Shown piece by piece: positions 25,714 through 33,427 of a stretch of 33,427 nucleotides of DNA. The notes under the pieces were generated by a model. It was given only the letters and a program-made list of their open reading frames with translations. It did no database searches and was not told where the DNA came from. The position numbers and the translations under genes are program-made. This stretch comes from Planctomycetaceae bacterium (GTDB lineage: Bacteria; Planctomycetota; Planctomycetia; Pirellulales; Pirellulaceae). Position 1 is the first letter of the stretch, and each line of letters opens with the position of its first letter. Location of the stretch: NCBI GenBank assembly GCA_024638965.1, contig JAHEJI010000291.1, positions 1 through 33,427 of the forward strand, given 5' to 3'.

Positions 25714-26038
25714 TCGTTTGGTCTTTCAACTGAAACGTACCAGAACAAGGCTTGTGCAAGCCAGTATTCTAACGAACAAATGCAGTCTAAATAGTTCCCT
25801 TTTTTCATGCTGACGAAACGATTCCGGGGATTGGGTTCACGCGAGGCTGATCAAGTGTTGGCAAGTCTCTATCCTCTCATGCTGTGCGATTACGCCCATA
25901 TAGGAATTAAGATGAAACAAAAACTCGCTACAAGTTGATGTTTGCTTTGTACAGCCCACCGTGATTTCTTCTGTGGGTCGATGTAAACTGTTAACAGTAT
26001 TAAATCCAATTATTGCATTTTTAACAGGCGTGCGAACA
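25714..26038. other. Divergent intergenic region with a 12-bp palindrome
   Basis: This 325-bp stretch separates the OPT-uspA operon (minus) from an exported-protein gene (plus). A perfect palindrome ACTGTTAACAGT at 25987-25998 lies about 40 bp before ATG 26039 and could be an operator. No other gene is seen. Confidence 0.35.
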
Positions 26039-26989
26039 ATGAGCATCAAGTCAAAATTTTCGTGGATGTTGTTTTTTTTACTATTCAGTTTCACGACTTG
26101 GTTCCAGTGCGAATCGCGCGCCGGCGCAGCGATGAATCAAGACGACGGCGAGAACAACGGTTCCAGTCTGGTCGCTCAGCAAGAGCAGTCTGACGATGCG
26201 ACAGCCAAAGACGCCATCGAGATTAAGCTACCGGATGACCCCCAAGCGGTCGTCCTGAAATATCACATTGAAGGTGGAGGCCGTCGATCGACGGAAGAAG
26301 ATTTTCAGCCGAGCACATTGCTCCAAGTGTTGGCGAATGGAACGGTCTTAGTCGGCCGAAACGATCCGCGAGCTACTGAACTGGAATATTCAATCACGAA
26401 AGAGGAAGTGCGTGAGCTGTTAGACGACGTCATTAACAAGAATCGCATTCTCGACATCACGACGGACGGCATCAAGCAGAGTATGGAAGATACCGGGCGC
26501 AAGTTTTTTCTGTTGAACGCACCAGCCCACCGAATTTCCATTGAGTTGCCCAACCAAAAGCATGAGGTCGAAGTCGACGCCTTGGTCAGCACCCGAAAGT
26601 TTTACTCGGATATTGAGCAAATACAGACGTTTGCGAAGCTGCACGACAAGTTCAAGGTCATGAGAGCTCGCGCGGCAATCGGAACTCAGGACAAAATCGA
26701 CAAACTCATGCAAGCCATTGACAAGAAGTTCAAGGAACAATATTCAGAAGGTGAGCCGTTGACGATTGAAGACGTTGAATCAGCCATCATCGATGAGAAG
26801 GGCCGCCTTCTCGCCGAGTTCAAGCGAGTCGATGATGACGGCACTCGGGCTTTTGCCTACGCCTGTACCGTCAGGAGAAGCAAAAAAGGCAAAACATCAA
26901 TCACCCTGATGCGCGTGGGATTACCCAGCAGCAAAAAACGAGAAGCGGAAAAAAATGCCTCAGAAACTGATGACAATTCTGATAAGTGA
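26039..26989 (+). CDS. Exported protein of unknown family
   Basis: A 316-residue protein starting at ATG 26039 with a hydrophobic signal (FSWMLFFLLFSFTTWF, about residues 7-22). An acidic Gln/Asn-rich linker follows. The segment VVLKYHIEGGGRRSTEEDFQPSTLLQVLANGTVLVGRNDP starts a beta-rich domain of about 150 residues (to LHDKFKVMRARA), then a charged helical part (TQDKIDKLMQAIDKKFKEQY) and a C-terminal beta part with a basic, Lys-rich then acidic tail. I recall similar domains in planctomycete hypothetical proteins, but no function. It is transcribed away from the OPT-uspA operon. Confidence 0.7.
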   Translation: MSIKSKFSWMLFFLLFSFTTWFQCESRAGAAMNQDDGENNGSSLVAQQEQSDDATAKDAIEIKLPDDPQAVVLKYHIEGGGRRSTEEDFQPSTLLQVLANGTVLVGRNDPRATELEYSITKEEVRELLDDVINKNRILDITTDGIKQSMEDTGRKFFLLNAPAHRISIELPNQKHEVEVDALVSTRKFYSDIEQIQTFAKLHDKFKVMRARAAIGTQDKIDKLMQAIDKKFKEQYSEGEPLTIEDVESAIIDEKGRLLAEFKRVDDDGTRAFAYACTVRRSKKGKTSITLMRVGLPSSKKREAEKNASETDDNSDK

Positions 26990-27186
26990 TTGGTTTTTGA
27001 CGCCGCACCAGAAACGTGTCGAAGTCTCGGAATTTCCCCACCCACAAACCGTGAAAGGGACACCCGGCTGAAACAAAAACAAACCGGGTTGGCCTCAAAC
27101 TTGCTCGCAAACAAGCTTTGGCTGGACCTTCCGCGACTAGTGTGGTGAACCGCGAAGCGGCCGTAGTTGCATAGCGGGAGGGGGCC

Positions 27187-27464
27187 AATGGCACTTACTT
27201 TAATAAGGAATAGACCCGTAATACTTGTAGGCCCGAAGGGTCGGCCATATGTCAGCCCAGGGCATCGCCGGCATCGCCTGGGAAAATGTTCGAGTATCGA
27301 CATCAGCCCCGAAAGGCCCGAAAGGGCGGCCCTAAACAGCGTGTAGGAACGATCCGTTGAGCCTTGACGTGGAGATGGTAATTCGGTTTCCCAGGCCGCT
27401 GGCTGGGCTGACATAGGATCGCTCCGTTGGAGCTGAACTAAAACATTCCATAGTAAGTACGATT
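27187..27464 (+). mobile_element. Dispersed element, copy B (MITE-like)
   Basis: Left end AATGGCACTTACTTTA (27187-27202); right end CCATAGTAAGTACGATT (27448-27464), a decayed inverse. Its interior follows copies A and C: the block GACCCGTAATACTTGTAGGC is shared exactly with C, then GGTCGGCC, CAGCCCAGGGCATCGCC (with an extra GGCATCGCC repeat), CCCGAAAGGGCGGCCC, and the CAGGCCG...GGCTGACATAGGATCGCTCCG end. It lies 50 bp before the sulfatase ATG and might supply or disturb its promoter. No gene is seen between 26990 and 27186. Confidence 0.7.
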
Positions 27465-27513
27465 GGGCGTGAGCCCAATGTTTTTGATTCAACAAGCATA
27501 CCAAACGAATACC

Positions 27514-29067
27514 ATGAGCACTGTGCTACCGACAGTCGTTGTCCTCACTCTTTTGTGTTTGGTTTGCTCCGGGCAAGAAATTCTGCCAACGGTCACGGAC
27601 GAGAAGAGTCAACCCAATGTGCTCTTTATTGCCGTTGATGATCTGCGTCCCGAACTCGGCTGCTACGGCTCACCGATCGTCAAGAGTCCGAACATTGATC
27701 GCCTGGCCGCCACCGGCGTAACTTTTACAAGGGCCTATTGCCAACAAGCCGTATGCAATCCATCACGGGCCAGTCTGATGACGGGGCTTCGCCCGGATAC
27801 GATTCGGGTCTGGGATCTGAAGACTGACTTTCGGACTGCAAAACCCGATGCGGTGACGCTCACGCAACAGTTCATGCAACATGGATACCACGCGGTGGGT
27901 ATCGGCAAGATTTTCCACAACAACATCCAGGATCCGCCCTCGTGGAGCGAACCGAAGTTAAACGTTTCGGACTATCCTTTTGATCCAGACGCCGTCTATC
28001 GCGCCGAGGACAACATCGCCTGGTTAGAACAACGCAAACAAGAGCTGATCGCCAAGAATGACACACGTCGAATTGATCGATTCGGCAAGTGGTACCTCAA
28101 ACACGTTGCAACTGAAAACGTCGATGTCCCTGATGACGCCTATTTCGACGGAGCGCAGACAACCGTTGCGATTGACAAAATGGGTCAGCTTGCACGCGAC
28201 GGCAAGCCGTTTTTTCTGGCTGTGGGATATTATCGACCCCATCTCCCATTTAACGTCCCGAAACGATACTGGGACATGTACGATCGCGACGCGATCCCCC
28301 TGGCTCCTAATTCTTTTTGGCCGAAAAACGCTCCACTCATGGCTGTTAACACGGCGCGTGAGATACGTGGCTACACGGATTTCAAGCAGATGCCGCAACC
28401 TCATGAGGGATCGGTGACCGAAGCGCAGGCCCGGCTGCTGAAACATGGTTACCTGGCGTCGGTGAGTTACATTGACGCTCAAGTCGGACGGTTACTCGAT
28501 GCGCTCCAAGATAACGGGCTCGGCGAAAACACAATCGTTGTTTTGTGGGGTGACCATGGATGGAAGCTCGGCGAGCACAACAGTTGGTGCAAGATGACTA
28601 ATTTTGAAATCGACACGCGGGTCCCGCTGATTGTCCGCGTTCCCGGGGCTCGCGAGAACGGAAAAAAGTGCGACCGGATGGTGGAATTTGTCGATGTCTA
28701 CCCAACACTCTGTGACTTGGCCAAGGTGCCACTCCGCGATGAACTTGAGGGAACGAGCTTCACTCCGTTGCTGGACGACCGCGCGCGACCGTGGAAGAAA
28801 GCGGTCTTCACCCAATTCCTTCGGGATGGCATCTGGGTCGCGCCGGACGGCGTGGACTATATGGGAAGTTGTCTGCGAACGGAACGTTATCGATATGTTG
28901 AGTGGAAGAGGAAGGACTCTGATGACCTCGTCGCCCGCGAACTTTACGATCAGCGCACCGATCCGCAGGAAAATGTCAACATCGCCGAACTGCCCGAAAA
29001 CGAAGATGTCATTAAGCGACTGGCCGCAGCGTTGAAAGCGGGTTGGAAGGCAGCTGTGCCAAAATGA
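27514..29067 (+). CDS. Iduronate-2-sulfatase-like sulfatase (S1 family)
   Basis: A 517-residue secreted sulfatase. The chosen ATG 27514 gives a signal peptide (VLPTVVVLTLLCLVCSG, residues 4-20). Catalytic parts are complete: PNVLFIAVDDLRPELGCYG with Asp42/Asp43; the formylglycine motif C81-N-P-S-R (a Cys-type site needing FGE maturation); VGIGKIFH with active-site Lys/His; YYRPHLPFNVP; and LWGDHGWKLGEHNSW with the Asp-His metal ligands. The GKIFH and PHLPF motifs are those of iduronate-2-sulfatase relatives (S1_7-type). It should remove sulfate from a sulfated polysaccharide in the periplasm; the exact sugar is unknown. An upstream ATG (27479) sits at the edge of element B and is less likely. 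Confidence 0.9.
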   Translation: MSTVLPTVVVLTLLCLVCSGQEILPTVTDEKSQPNVLFIAVDDLRPELGCYGSPIVKSPNIDRLAATGVTFTRAYCQQAVCNPSRASLMTGLRPDTIRVWDLKTDFRTAKPDAVTLTQQFMQHGYHAVGIGKIFHNNIQDPPSWSEPKLNVSDYPFDPDAVYRAEDNIAWLEQRKQELIAKNDTRRIDRFGKWYLKHVATENVDVPDDAYFDGAQTTVAIDKMGQLARDGKPFFLAVGYYRPHLPFNVPKRYWDMYDRDAIPLAPNSFWPKNAPLMAVNTAREIRGYTDFKQMPQPHEGSVTEAQARLLKHGYLASVSYIDAQVGRLLDALQDNGLGENTIVVLWGDHGWKLGEHNSWCKMTNFEIDTRVPLIVRVPGARENGKKCDRMVEFVDVYPTLCDLAKVPLRDELEGTSFTPLLDDRARPWKKAVFTQFLRDGIWVAPDGVDYMGSCLRTERYRYVEWKRKDSDDLVARELYDQRTDPQENVNIAELPENEDVIKRLAAALKAGWKAAVPK

Positions 29068-29317
29068 CCTTGATCGTGTCAGTCGATCAATCCATCCGGC
29101 TCAAATCGTTCTCAGATCCCCTGGCAATCGAGTTCCCTTGGATTTTTCGATGTGGATTACTTCAAGGCGTATCGTCCCGGTTCGCACCGACAGACTTTTC
29201 ACAAATTTCCAAAAAAGTCCCGTGGACAGATCTTTCCATAGGCAGTTAAACCGTGTCGCAGCGTCGTTGACGTGCCCTGCAACACCAACAAATCGCATCG
29301 TTTACGGGGAATTGGTC

Positions 29318-30091
29318 GTGAAATCGAATAATAAAATCAAGAGAATCGCCGTCTTAGCTTATGGTTCGGCATGCTACGTGATGTTTCTGGGAGTGTTTTT
29401 ATACGCCATCGGCTTCATTGGAAACTTTGCCGTGCCGACGACGCTTGACGCACCGCTGCAAGGTTCGATCGGTATGTCAATTCTTGTGAATTTGTTTTTG
29501 CTAACCGTCTTTGCTGTTCAGCATTCCGTGATGGCTCGACCAACGTTTAAGAGCTGGTGGACCAAGTTCGTTCCCGAACCGATTGAACGAAGTACTTACG
29601 TTTTGTTTTCCAACGTTGCCATGATTCTCTTGTTTTGGCTGTGGCAGCCGTTGGGAGGCCAAATCTGGAATATTGAAATTGCCGTTCTTCGAGGTGTGGT
29701 CTATGGACTGTTCGGTTTTGGTTGGCTACTTGTTTTGTACTCGACTTTTCTCATCAATCACTTCGATCTATTCGGATTGCGTCAGGTATGGCTCTACGTT
29801 AGAGGCGTCGAGTACACACAGCTCAAATTCAGAGTGCCGACGCTTTATCGATACGTACGTCATCCATTGTATGTCGGTTGGCTAATCGTTTGTTGGGCTA
29901 CCCCGACAATGACGATTGCTCACCTGTTGTTTGCGGCGGTCGCGACTGCCTATATCTTGGTCGCGATTCAGTTGGAGGAGCGAAATTTGGTGGATTTGCT
30001 TCCCGGATATGCGAAATACCGGTCCCAAGTGCCAATGCTGGTGCCTTTACTGAAAAGACTTGCGGATCCATCAAGTCCTTCGGTAACGTAA
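29318..30091 (+). CDS. mddA: Methanethiol S-methyltransferase-like membrane protein
   Basis: A 257-residue membrane protein from GTG 29318, chosen because GGGGA lies 7 nt upstream and the preceding residues in this frame have no membrane or family character. It has about five to six hydrophobic helices. Segments I remember from MddA (NnrU/isoprenylcysteine methyltransferase-like fold) include FAVQHSVMARPTFKSWWTKFVPEPIERSTYVL, LLVLYSTFLINHFDLFGLRQVWLYVRG, FRVPTLYRYVRHPLYVGWLI and TTAYILVAIQLEERNLV-like end. MddA methylates methanethiol with S-adenosylmethionine to give dimethyl sulfide, a route that works independently of DMSP. Close relatives with the same fold exist, so activity is likely but unproven. 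Confidence 0.8.
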   Translation: MKSNNKIKRIAVLAYGSACYVMFLGVFLYAIGFIGNFAVPTTLDAPLQGSIGMSILVNLFLLTVFAVQHSVMARPTFKSWWTKFVPEPIERSTYVLFSNVAMILLFWLWQPLGGQIWNIEIAVLRGVVYGLFGFGWLLVLYSTFLINHFDLFGLRQVWLYVRGVEYTQLKFRVPTLYRYVRHPLYVGWLIVCWATPTMTIAHLLFAAVATAYILVAIQLEERNLVDLLPGYAKYRSQVPMLVPLLKRLADPSSPSVT

Positions 30092-30387
30092 GCACGTGAC
30101 TGCACTTAAATGAACGTCAAAAATGAACAGGCGCCATTACCTTGTCGCCTTGGATCAATGTATTGCCGACAGGCCAGAACAAGTTATCGACTTGCCCACT
30201 TCACAATGCATGTTCGTAAATAAAACCGGGGACGGCGCCAGCACGATTGATGCTGCAACTGATTTGGAGAATCAAAAAGAAAACCTCGTACGACTGTAGA
30301 CCAAGCGTGGATTCGGTCCAGCCATGCTGCCAATGAAGTCCGAGTCCACATTGTTGGAAGACGACTTCGGTAACAGATGTGCGGTAG
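30092..30387. other. Gene-free region
   Basis: About 300 bp after the methyltransferase gene. No reading frame with protein-like character or clear regulatory element was found. Confidence 0.35.
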
Positions 30388-30546
30388 GCAATCAAGCTTT
30401 GGAGCAACGTCATACCGCGCACCGATCTACTTTTGTTATACCTTCCAGCGCTGTGGACGATGTTCGAGGGTCCGCTGACAATCGCGACGGGGCTTGTTTT
30501 ATTGTGGTTGCAGCCTCGTATTGGTAAAACCTTCGGTGACAGCTAA
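30388..30546 (+). pseudogene. C-terminal remnant of a small membrane protein
   Basis: After a TAG at 30385-30387 the frame is open to TAA at 30544-30546. It reads LLLLYLPALWTMFEGPLTIATGLVLLWLQPRIGKTFGDS, two hydrophobic stretches with a turn and a basic end. This looks like the end of a real membrane protein; the preceding part has no start or matching frame. I do not recognise the family. Chance is possible at 52 codons. Confidence 0.3.
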
Positions 30547-30603
30547 CCTTTGGGCTTAAACCCTCTCGACGTAGGATTGGCTTCCAGACGGTCAATTCGA
30601 CAA

Positions 30604-30633
30604 TTGACAGGCAAAATGCCTATCCCACATATT
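30604..30633 (+). promoter_or_regulatory. Candidate promoter and A/T tract before the GlpD gene
   Basis: TTGACA (30604-30609) and CATATT (30628-30633), 18 bp apart, precede the gene. Just before ATG 30672 there is T7A7 (30653-30666), a perfect AT palindrome in place of a Shine-Dalgarno sequence. The weak -10 keeps confidence low. Confidence 0.3.
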
Positions 30634-30671
30634 GCGGGACAGACTCTGTACGTTTTTTTAAAAAAATCCAA

Positions 30672-31967
30672 ATGGTTAATCAACCTCACCCACTCAATCC
30701 GAATCCATCTGACCAAGGCACGATCGATATTAAGAAATGTGGTGCGCCTTTTAATGTTAATTCGGCGAATGTTTCTGCATCAAATGTCCGACCCAAGTAC
30801 GACGTGTGTGTGATTGGCGGTGGGATTCACGGAGTTGGAGTTGCCCAAGCCGCGGCGGCCGCAGGTTATACCGTTGCACTCTTGGAAAAATCTCGCTTGG
30901 CCGAAGGGACTTCTAGTCGCAGTAGCAAATTAATTCACGGTGGCCTGCGCTATTTGGAACAGTTAGAGATATCCCTGGTTTGGGAAAGCCTGCGGGAACG
31001 CGAGCTCTTGTTTCGGATCGCGCCGGACCTGGTAAAGCGCCAGAAATTCTACATCCCCGTTTATGATCGGACATCACGCAAGCCTTGGGTCATGAAAATC
31101 GGATTGCTAATGTACGCCGTTCTCTCGGGAGGACACAAAAACTGTTGGTTCAAAACGGTTCCCCGATCCGATTGGGATTCACTTGACGGCATTAATCAAG
31201 CTGGTCTCAAATGCGTTCTTCAATACTGGGACGGGCAAACGGACGACGCGGCGTTGACGCGAGCCATCATGCAGTCAGCTCAAGATCTCGGAGCGGACCT
31301 GTTTTTCCCGGCCCGTTTCGTTTCTGCGGAAATTGGCCGTGATGAAGTTGAGGTGTTTTTCCAATTCGGTTCGGACTCGTTTAGCACACGCGCTAATGTC
31401 GTAGTTAATGCGGCCGGGGCGGGCGTGAACGAGGTGCTCAACCATTTCACGCCAAAAGTTGCACAACTGGCTGTCGAAAATATTCAAGGGACGCACATCG
31501 AACTGCCTGGCATCATCACCCAGGGTTGTTATTACGTCGAGGCGAAAGACAAGCGTGTCGTGTTTGTGATGCCCTGGAATGAGCGAACGTTGGTTGGCAC
31601 AACTGAAGTCAAATTTGAAGGCAATCCCGACGAAGTCACACCGTTGGATAGCGAGGTCCGTTATCTGAGCGAAACTTACGAAACACACTTTCCAGATCGC
31701 GATCATTCCATCATCAACCAGTGGGCCGGGCTTCGAGTCTTGCCCGTGGCCACAGGTGCGGCCTTCAAACGCTCGCGCGAAACAATGTTGCCCGTTGACG
31801 ATCAATCACGACCGAGATTGCTTTCGATTTACGGTGGGAAGCTGACGGGTTACCGAGCGACAGCAGAAAAAGTGATGAAGATTCTCTCGAGAACGCTTCC
31901 CAAGGTGACTCCAGTTGCCAACACTCGCGAATTGCATCTTGAAGATCCCTACCGACCCTCGGGCTAA
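30672..31967 (+). CDS. glpD: FAD-dependent glycerol-3-phosphate dehydrogenase
   Basis: A 431-residue flavoprotein. The Rossmann FAD motif DVCVIGGGIHGVGVAQAAAAAGYTVALLEK (residues 44-74) and GTSSRSSKLIHGGLRYLEQ (the GlpD signature with R/S/K/HGG) follow an N-terminal tail of about 40 residues without recognisable features. NAAGAGVNEV, MPWNERTLVGTTE and GGKLTGYRATAEKV are also GlpD/GlpA-type. The enzyme oxidises glycerol-3-phosphate to dihydroxyacetone phosphate and passes electrons to quinone. It lacks the longer C-terminal domain of the E. coli enzyme (about 500 residues). No glpK or glpF lies adjacent. ATG 30672 keeps the tail; later starts just before DVCVIGG would also preserve the domain. 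Confidence 0.88.
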   Translation: MVNQPHPLNPNPSDQGTIDIKKCGAPFNVNSANVSASNVRPKYDVCVIGGGIHGVGVAQAAAAAGYTVALLEKSRLAEGTSSRSSKLIHGGLRYLEQLEISLVWESLRERELLFRIAPDLVKRQKFYIPVYDRTSRKPWVMKIGLLMYAVLSGGHKNCWFKTVPRSDWDSLDGINQAGLKCVLQYWDGQTDDAALTRAIMQSAQDLGADLFFPARFVSAEIGRDEVEVFFQFGSDSFSTRANVVVNAAGAGVNEVLNHFTPKVAQLAVENIQGTHIELPGIITQGCYYVEAKDKRVVFVMPWNERTLVGTTEVKFEGNPDEVTPLDSEVRYLSETYETHFPDRDHSIINQWAGLRVLPVATGAAFKRSRETMLPVDDQSRPRLLSIYGGKLTGYRATAEKVMKILSRTLPKVTPVANTRELHLEDPYRPSG

Positions 31968-32076
31968 TCGGATCCGGGCTTGTTGAGTCCGGTCAGGCAA
32001 TTCCTTCGGCCGCTTCGTTTAACCGCGTGCCCACGGCCGCGTTTTGCCGGTCCAACTCGGGGCGTTGCCCCAATGC

Positions 32077-32358
32077 AATGGCACTTACTTTAGAAAGGAA
32101 TAGACCCGTAATACTTGTAGGCCCGAAGGGTCGGCCCTATGTCAGCCCAGGGCATCGCCGGCATCGCCCCTGGGAAAATGTTCGAGTAACGACATCAGCT
32201 ACGAAAGGGGCGGCCCTAAACAGCGTTTAGGAACGACCCGTTGGGCCTTGAAGTGGTGATGCTAATTCGGTCTCCCAGGCCGCTGGCGCCAATGGCCTGG
32301 GCTGGCGTAGGTTCGCTCCTTTGGAGCTGAAGTAAAACATCCTAAAGTAAGTGCCATT
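32077..32358 (+). mobile_element. Dispersed element, copy C (MITE-like, best-preserved ends)
   Basis: Both ends are intact: AATGGCACTTACTTTAG (32077-32093) and its exact inverse CTAAAGTAAGTGCCATT (32342-32358). Between them are the GTAGGCCCGAAGGGTCGGCC box, CAGCCCAGGGC hairpin region, GAAAGGGGCGGCCC, CCCAGGCCG...GGCCTGGGCTGG hairpin and CGCTCCTTTGGAGCTGA. GGCGTTGCCC occurs on both sides (32061-32070 and 32360-32369) but at unequal distances from the ends, so it is not a clean target duplication. It has no coding capacity. Confidence 0.75.
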
Positions 32359-32479
32359 CGGCGTTGCCCGCAAGGTTAGGCGATGTGCTTGTCTCGATCT
32401 TCGCTCATTAACCGGTCAGCTAACCCGGTTGGAAGAACAGGCACTGAAAAATCTACAATTGTTTGCGCAGACATGAAAC

Positions 32480-32983
32480 CTACAACGAATTGGATGGGGT
32501 TGCCGCACCAAATAGGAAGGCACACGAAATCGCCAATGCGACGATTGAACCGAGCATCCAAATGTAAGATGACATCGGCAGGGCCGTTTCGAGGACGGAA
32601 TTTGAGGGCTCATCCGGATCATAAGCGACGGTGACCTTCGTGCCAGTCGGATACTCATCTACGATGGCTTGAGAGTTCCATTGCGCGATCCGAAATCCCT
32701 TGGATTTGTCGGTGACACGCACCCGGTCATTTGTATGTTGTTTGCCGCCGGCGAAGTATCGATATTCGACTACGGCTCGTTTACTGGTTGAGGGCCGACC
32801 CCGACGACCTCGGGTGCGGCGAGTCTCGACACCTGAGGACGTAATTGTCCCCGTTACCGTCGGCCACTTGGAAGCTGATTGCGAGAAGAAAAAGCAGTTC
32901 ACTTGAAAAACAAGAACCACGATAGCGGCCAGACCTAAAACCATCAATTTGATGCCGCCGCCAAGTGCGTATCTTGAAAACAT
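32480..32983 (-). CDS. DUF3592-like membrane protein
   Basis: A 167-residue protein with two hydrophobic helices (about 9-32, GGIKLMVLGLAAIVVLVFQ, and 138-160, SYIWMLGSIVALAISCAFLFGA) flanking a soluble domain. The first half, SKWPTVTGTITSSGVETRRTRGRRGRPSTSKRAVVEYRYFAGGKQHTNDRV, and VTVAYDPDEPSNSVLE are the DUF3592 pattern (helix, beta domain, helix). Function is unknown. ATG 32983 is preferred because the upstream residues in this frame look random; AGGTG precedes it. Confidence 0.75.
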   Translation of the reverse strand: MFSRYALGGGIKLMVLGLAAIVVLVFQVNCFFFSQSASKWPTVTGTITSSGVETRRTRGRRGRPSTSKRAVVEYRYFAGGKQHTNDRVRVTDKSKGFRIAQWNSQAIVDEYPTGTKVTVAYDPDEPSNSVLETALPMSSYIWMLGSIVALAISCAFLFGAATPSNSL

Positions 32984-33340
32984 TTTTGGAGCACCTGAGT
33001 TAGGAAACGAAAACTGGATTAATTTGCAACCATAGCTTTTGACAAACCCGCCATCGTAATTCATCGCGCGAACGCAATGAGGATTATGTCGGATATCGGG
33101 AAGTTTCGGGTGATTTGAACCAGTCCCCGCAATGGATGGGCGCAGCCTTCCAAAATACACGCGATCAAATTACCTCTACGGACAGCTTCCGCTAAAAGGA
33201 CCTTGCGATCTAAAGTGCGTCAACCATGCTGAGAATTCTGCCTACGAATCTAGGCGTCTTTCTTCTTCAATAGTGGGTGCCATTAAGCGCTAGCCACGGT
33301 TCCCGTTCATGAACCTAAACGGCTAACCGAAAATTTAAGA
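32984..33340. other. Gene-free region
   Basis: About 360 bp upstream of the minus-strand DUF3592 gene. No coding sequence is supported. A GCTAGCCACGG-type motif (about 33287) resembles the palindromic repeat vocabulary of Rhodopirellula-like genomes but is not clearly repeated in this window. Confidence 0.35.
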
Positions 33341-33427
33341 CTAGTCGACGCTCAACGGCTGGCCGCGTTCGTTAAAAGAATTGGGCGGTGGCTCCGCCGG
33401 CCTTGGGCGGACGCGTGGTCCGGGATG
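33341..33427 (-). CDS. Possible C-terminal tail of a protein extending beyond the window
   Basis: On the minus strand the frame is open from the window edge to TAG (33343-33341). It encodes PRPAEPPPNSFNERGQPLSVD, a Pro-rich, plausible protein end. At 28 codons this is weak evidence and may be chance. Confidence 0.25.
   Translation of the reverse strand, partial: HPGPRVRPRPAEPPPNSFNERGQPLSVD

Noticed and set aside
32061-32369. GGCGTTGCCC as target-site duplication of copy C
   Set aside because: The two copies are 6 bp and 1 bp from the element ends, so they do not abut it symmetrically, and the motif is similar to common repeat vocabulary.
1-33427. tRNA, rRNA, integrase, transposase or restriction genes
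   Set aside because: None was recognised on either strand; the mobile-looking elements are all non-coding.

Overview
This window looks like chromosomal DNA from a marine-type planctomycete (Pirellulales or Rhodopirellula-like). The evidence is gene content: a DUF1559-type pseudopilin, a DUF1598 protein, two formylglycine-type sulfatases, an octaheme cytochrome c with a HEAT-like tail, a Gly/Arg-rich 'mu-protocadherin-like' secreted protein paired with a DUF4440 protein, many lipoproteins, and long gene-poor gaps filled with palindromic repeats. No rRNA, tRNA, transposase or CRISPR array was seen.

Layout. 1-1576: the tail of a TPR protein converges on a two-gene minus-strand unit (HEAT-like protein, then DUF1559 pseudopilin). 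2054-5063: a thioredoxin-fold lipoprotein whose first active-site Cys codon is TGA, followed by an octaheme cytochrome c. 5603-9243: a small membrane protein, a DUF1598 protein, a repeat-dense gap and a GH17-like lipoprotein glycosidase. 9352-14234: a decayed Tat-signal gene, a lipoprotein of unknown family, a membrane protein, then a junction where a TVP38/VTT-type gene (minus) and an arylsulfatase gene (plus) have both lost their 5' ends. 14492-16831: a GC-rich TetR regulator with a perfect operator palindrome, followed by a DUF1254/DUF1214 protein. 17075-21560: a DUF4440 plus Gly/Arg-rich protein operon, a long inverted repeat, and a cNMP-domain patatin-like phospholipase. 21936-26989: a small membrane protein, a SagB-like nitroreductase, repeats, an OPT transporter-UspA operon, and an exported protein. 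27514-32983: an iduronate-2-sulfatase-like enzyme, an MddA-like methanethiol S-methyltransferase, a membrane-protein remnant, FAD-dependent glycerol-3-phosphate dehydrogenase and a DUF3592 protein.

Three observations stand out. First, 2054-2689 reads as one 211-residue lipoprotein if TGA at 2336 is selenocysteine. It gives a UGWC motif in a thioredoxin fold, and a perfect hairpin with a GU-bearing loop starts 15 nt after the codon. Second, three dispersed elements of about 260-280 bp share a fold-rich interior and a 16-17 bp terminal inverted repeat (AATGGCACTTACTTTAG); a fourth site has one end only. They look like a non-autonomous MITE-type element or a mobile structured RNA. Third, the deletion-like junction at about 12150-12160 truncates two divergent genes at once.

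The genes fit an aerobic or facultative heterotroph that degrades sulfated polysaccharides (sulfatases, GH17), exports many lipoproteins, and has c-type cytochrome electron transfer. Family names are assigned by reading the translations from memory of the families; no searches were run.
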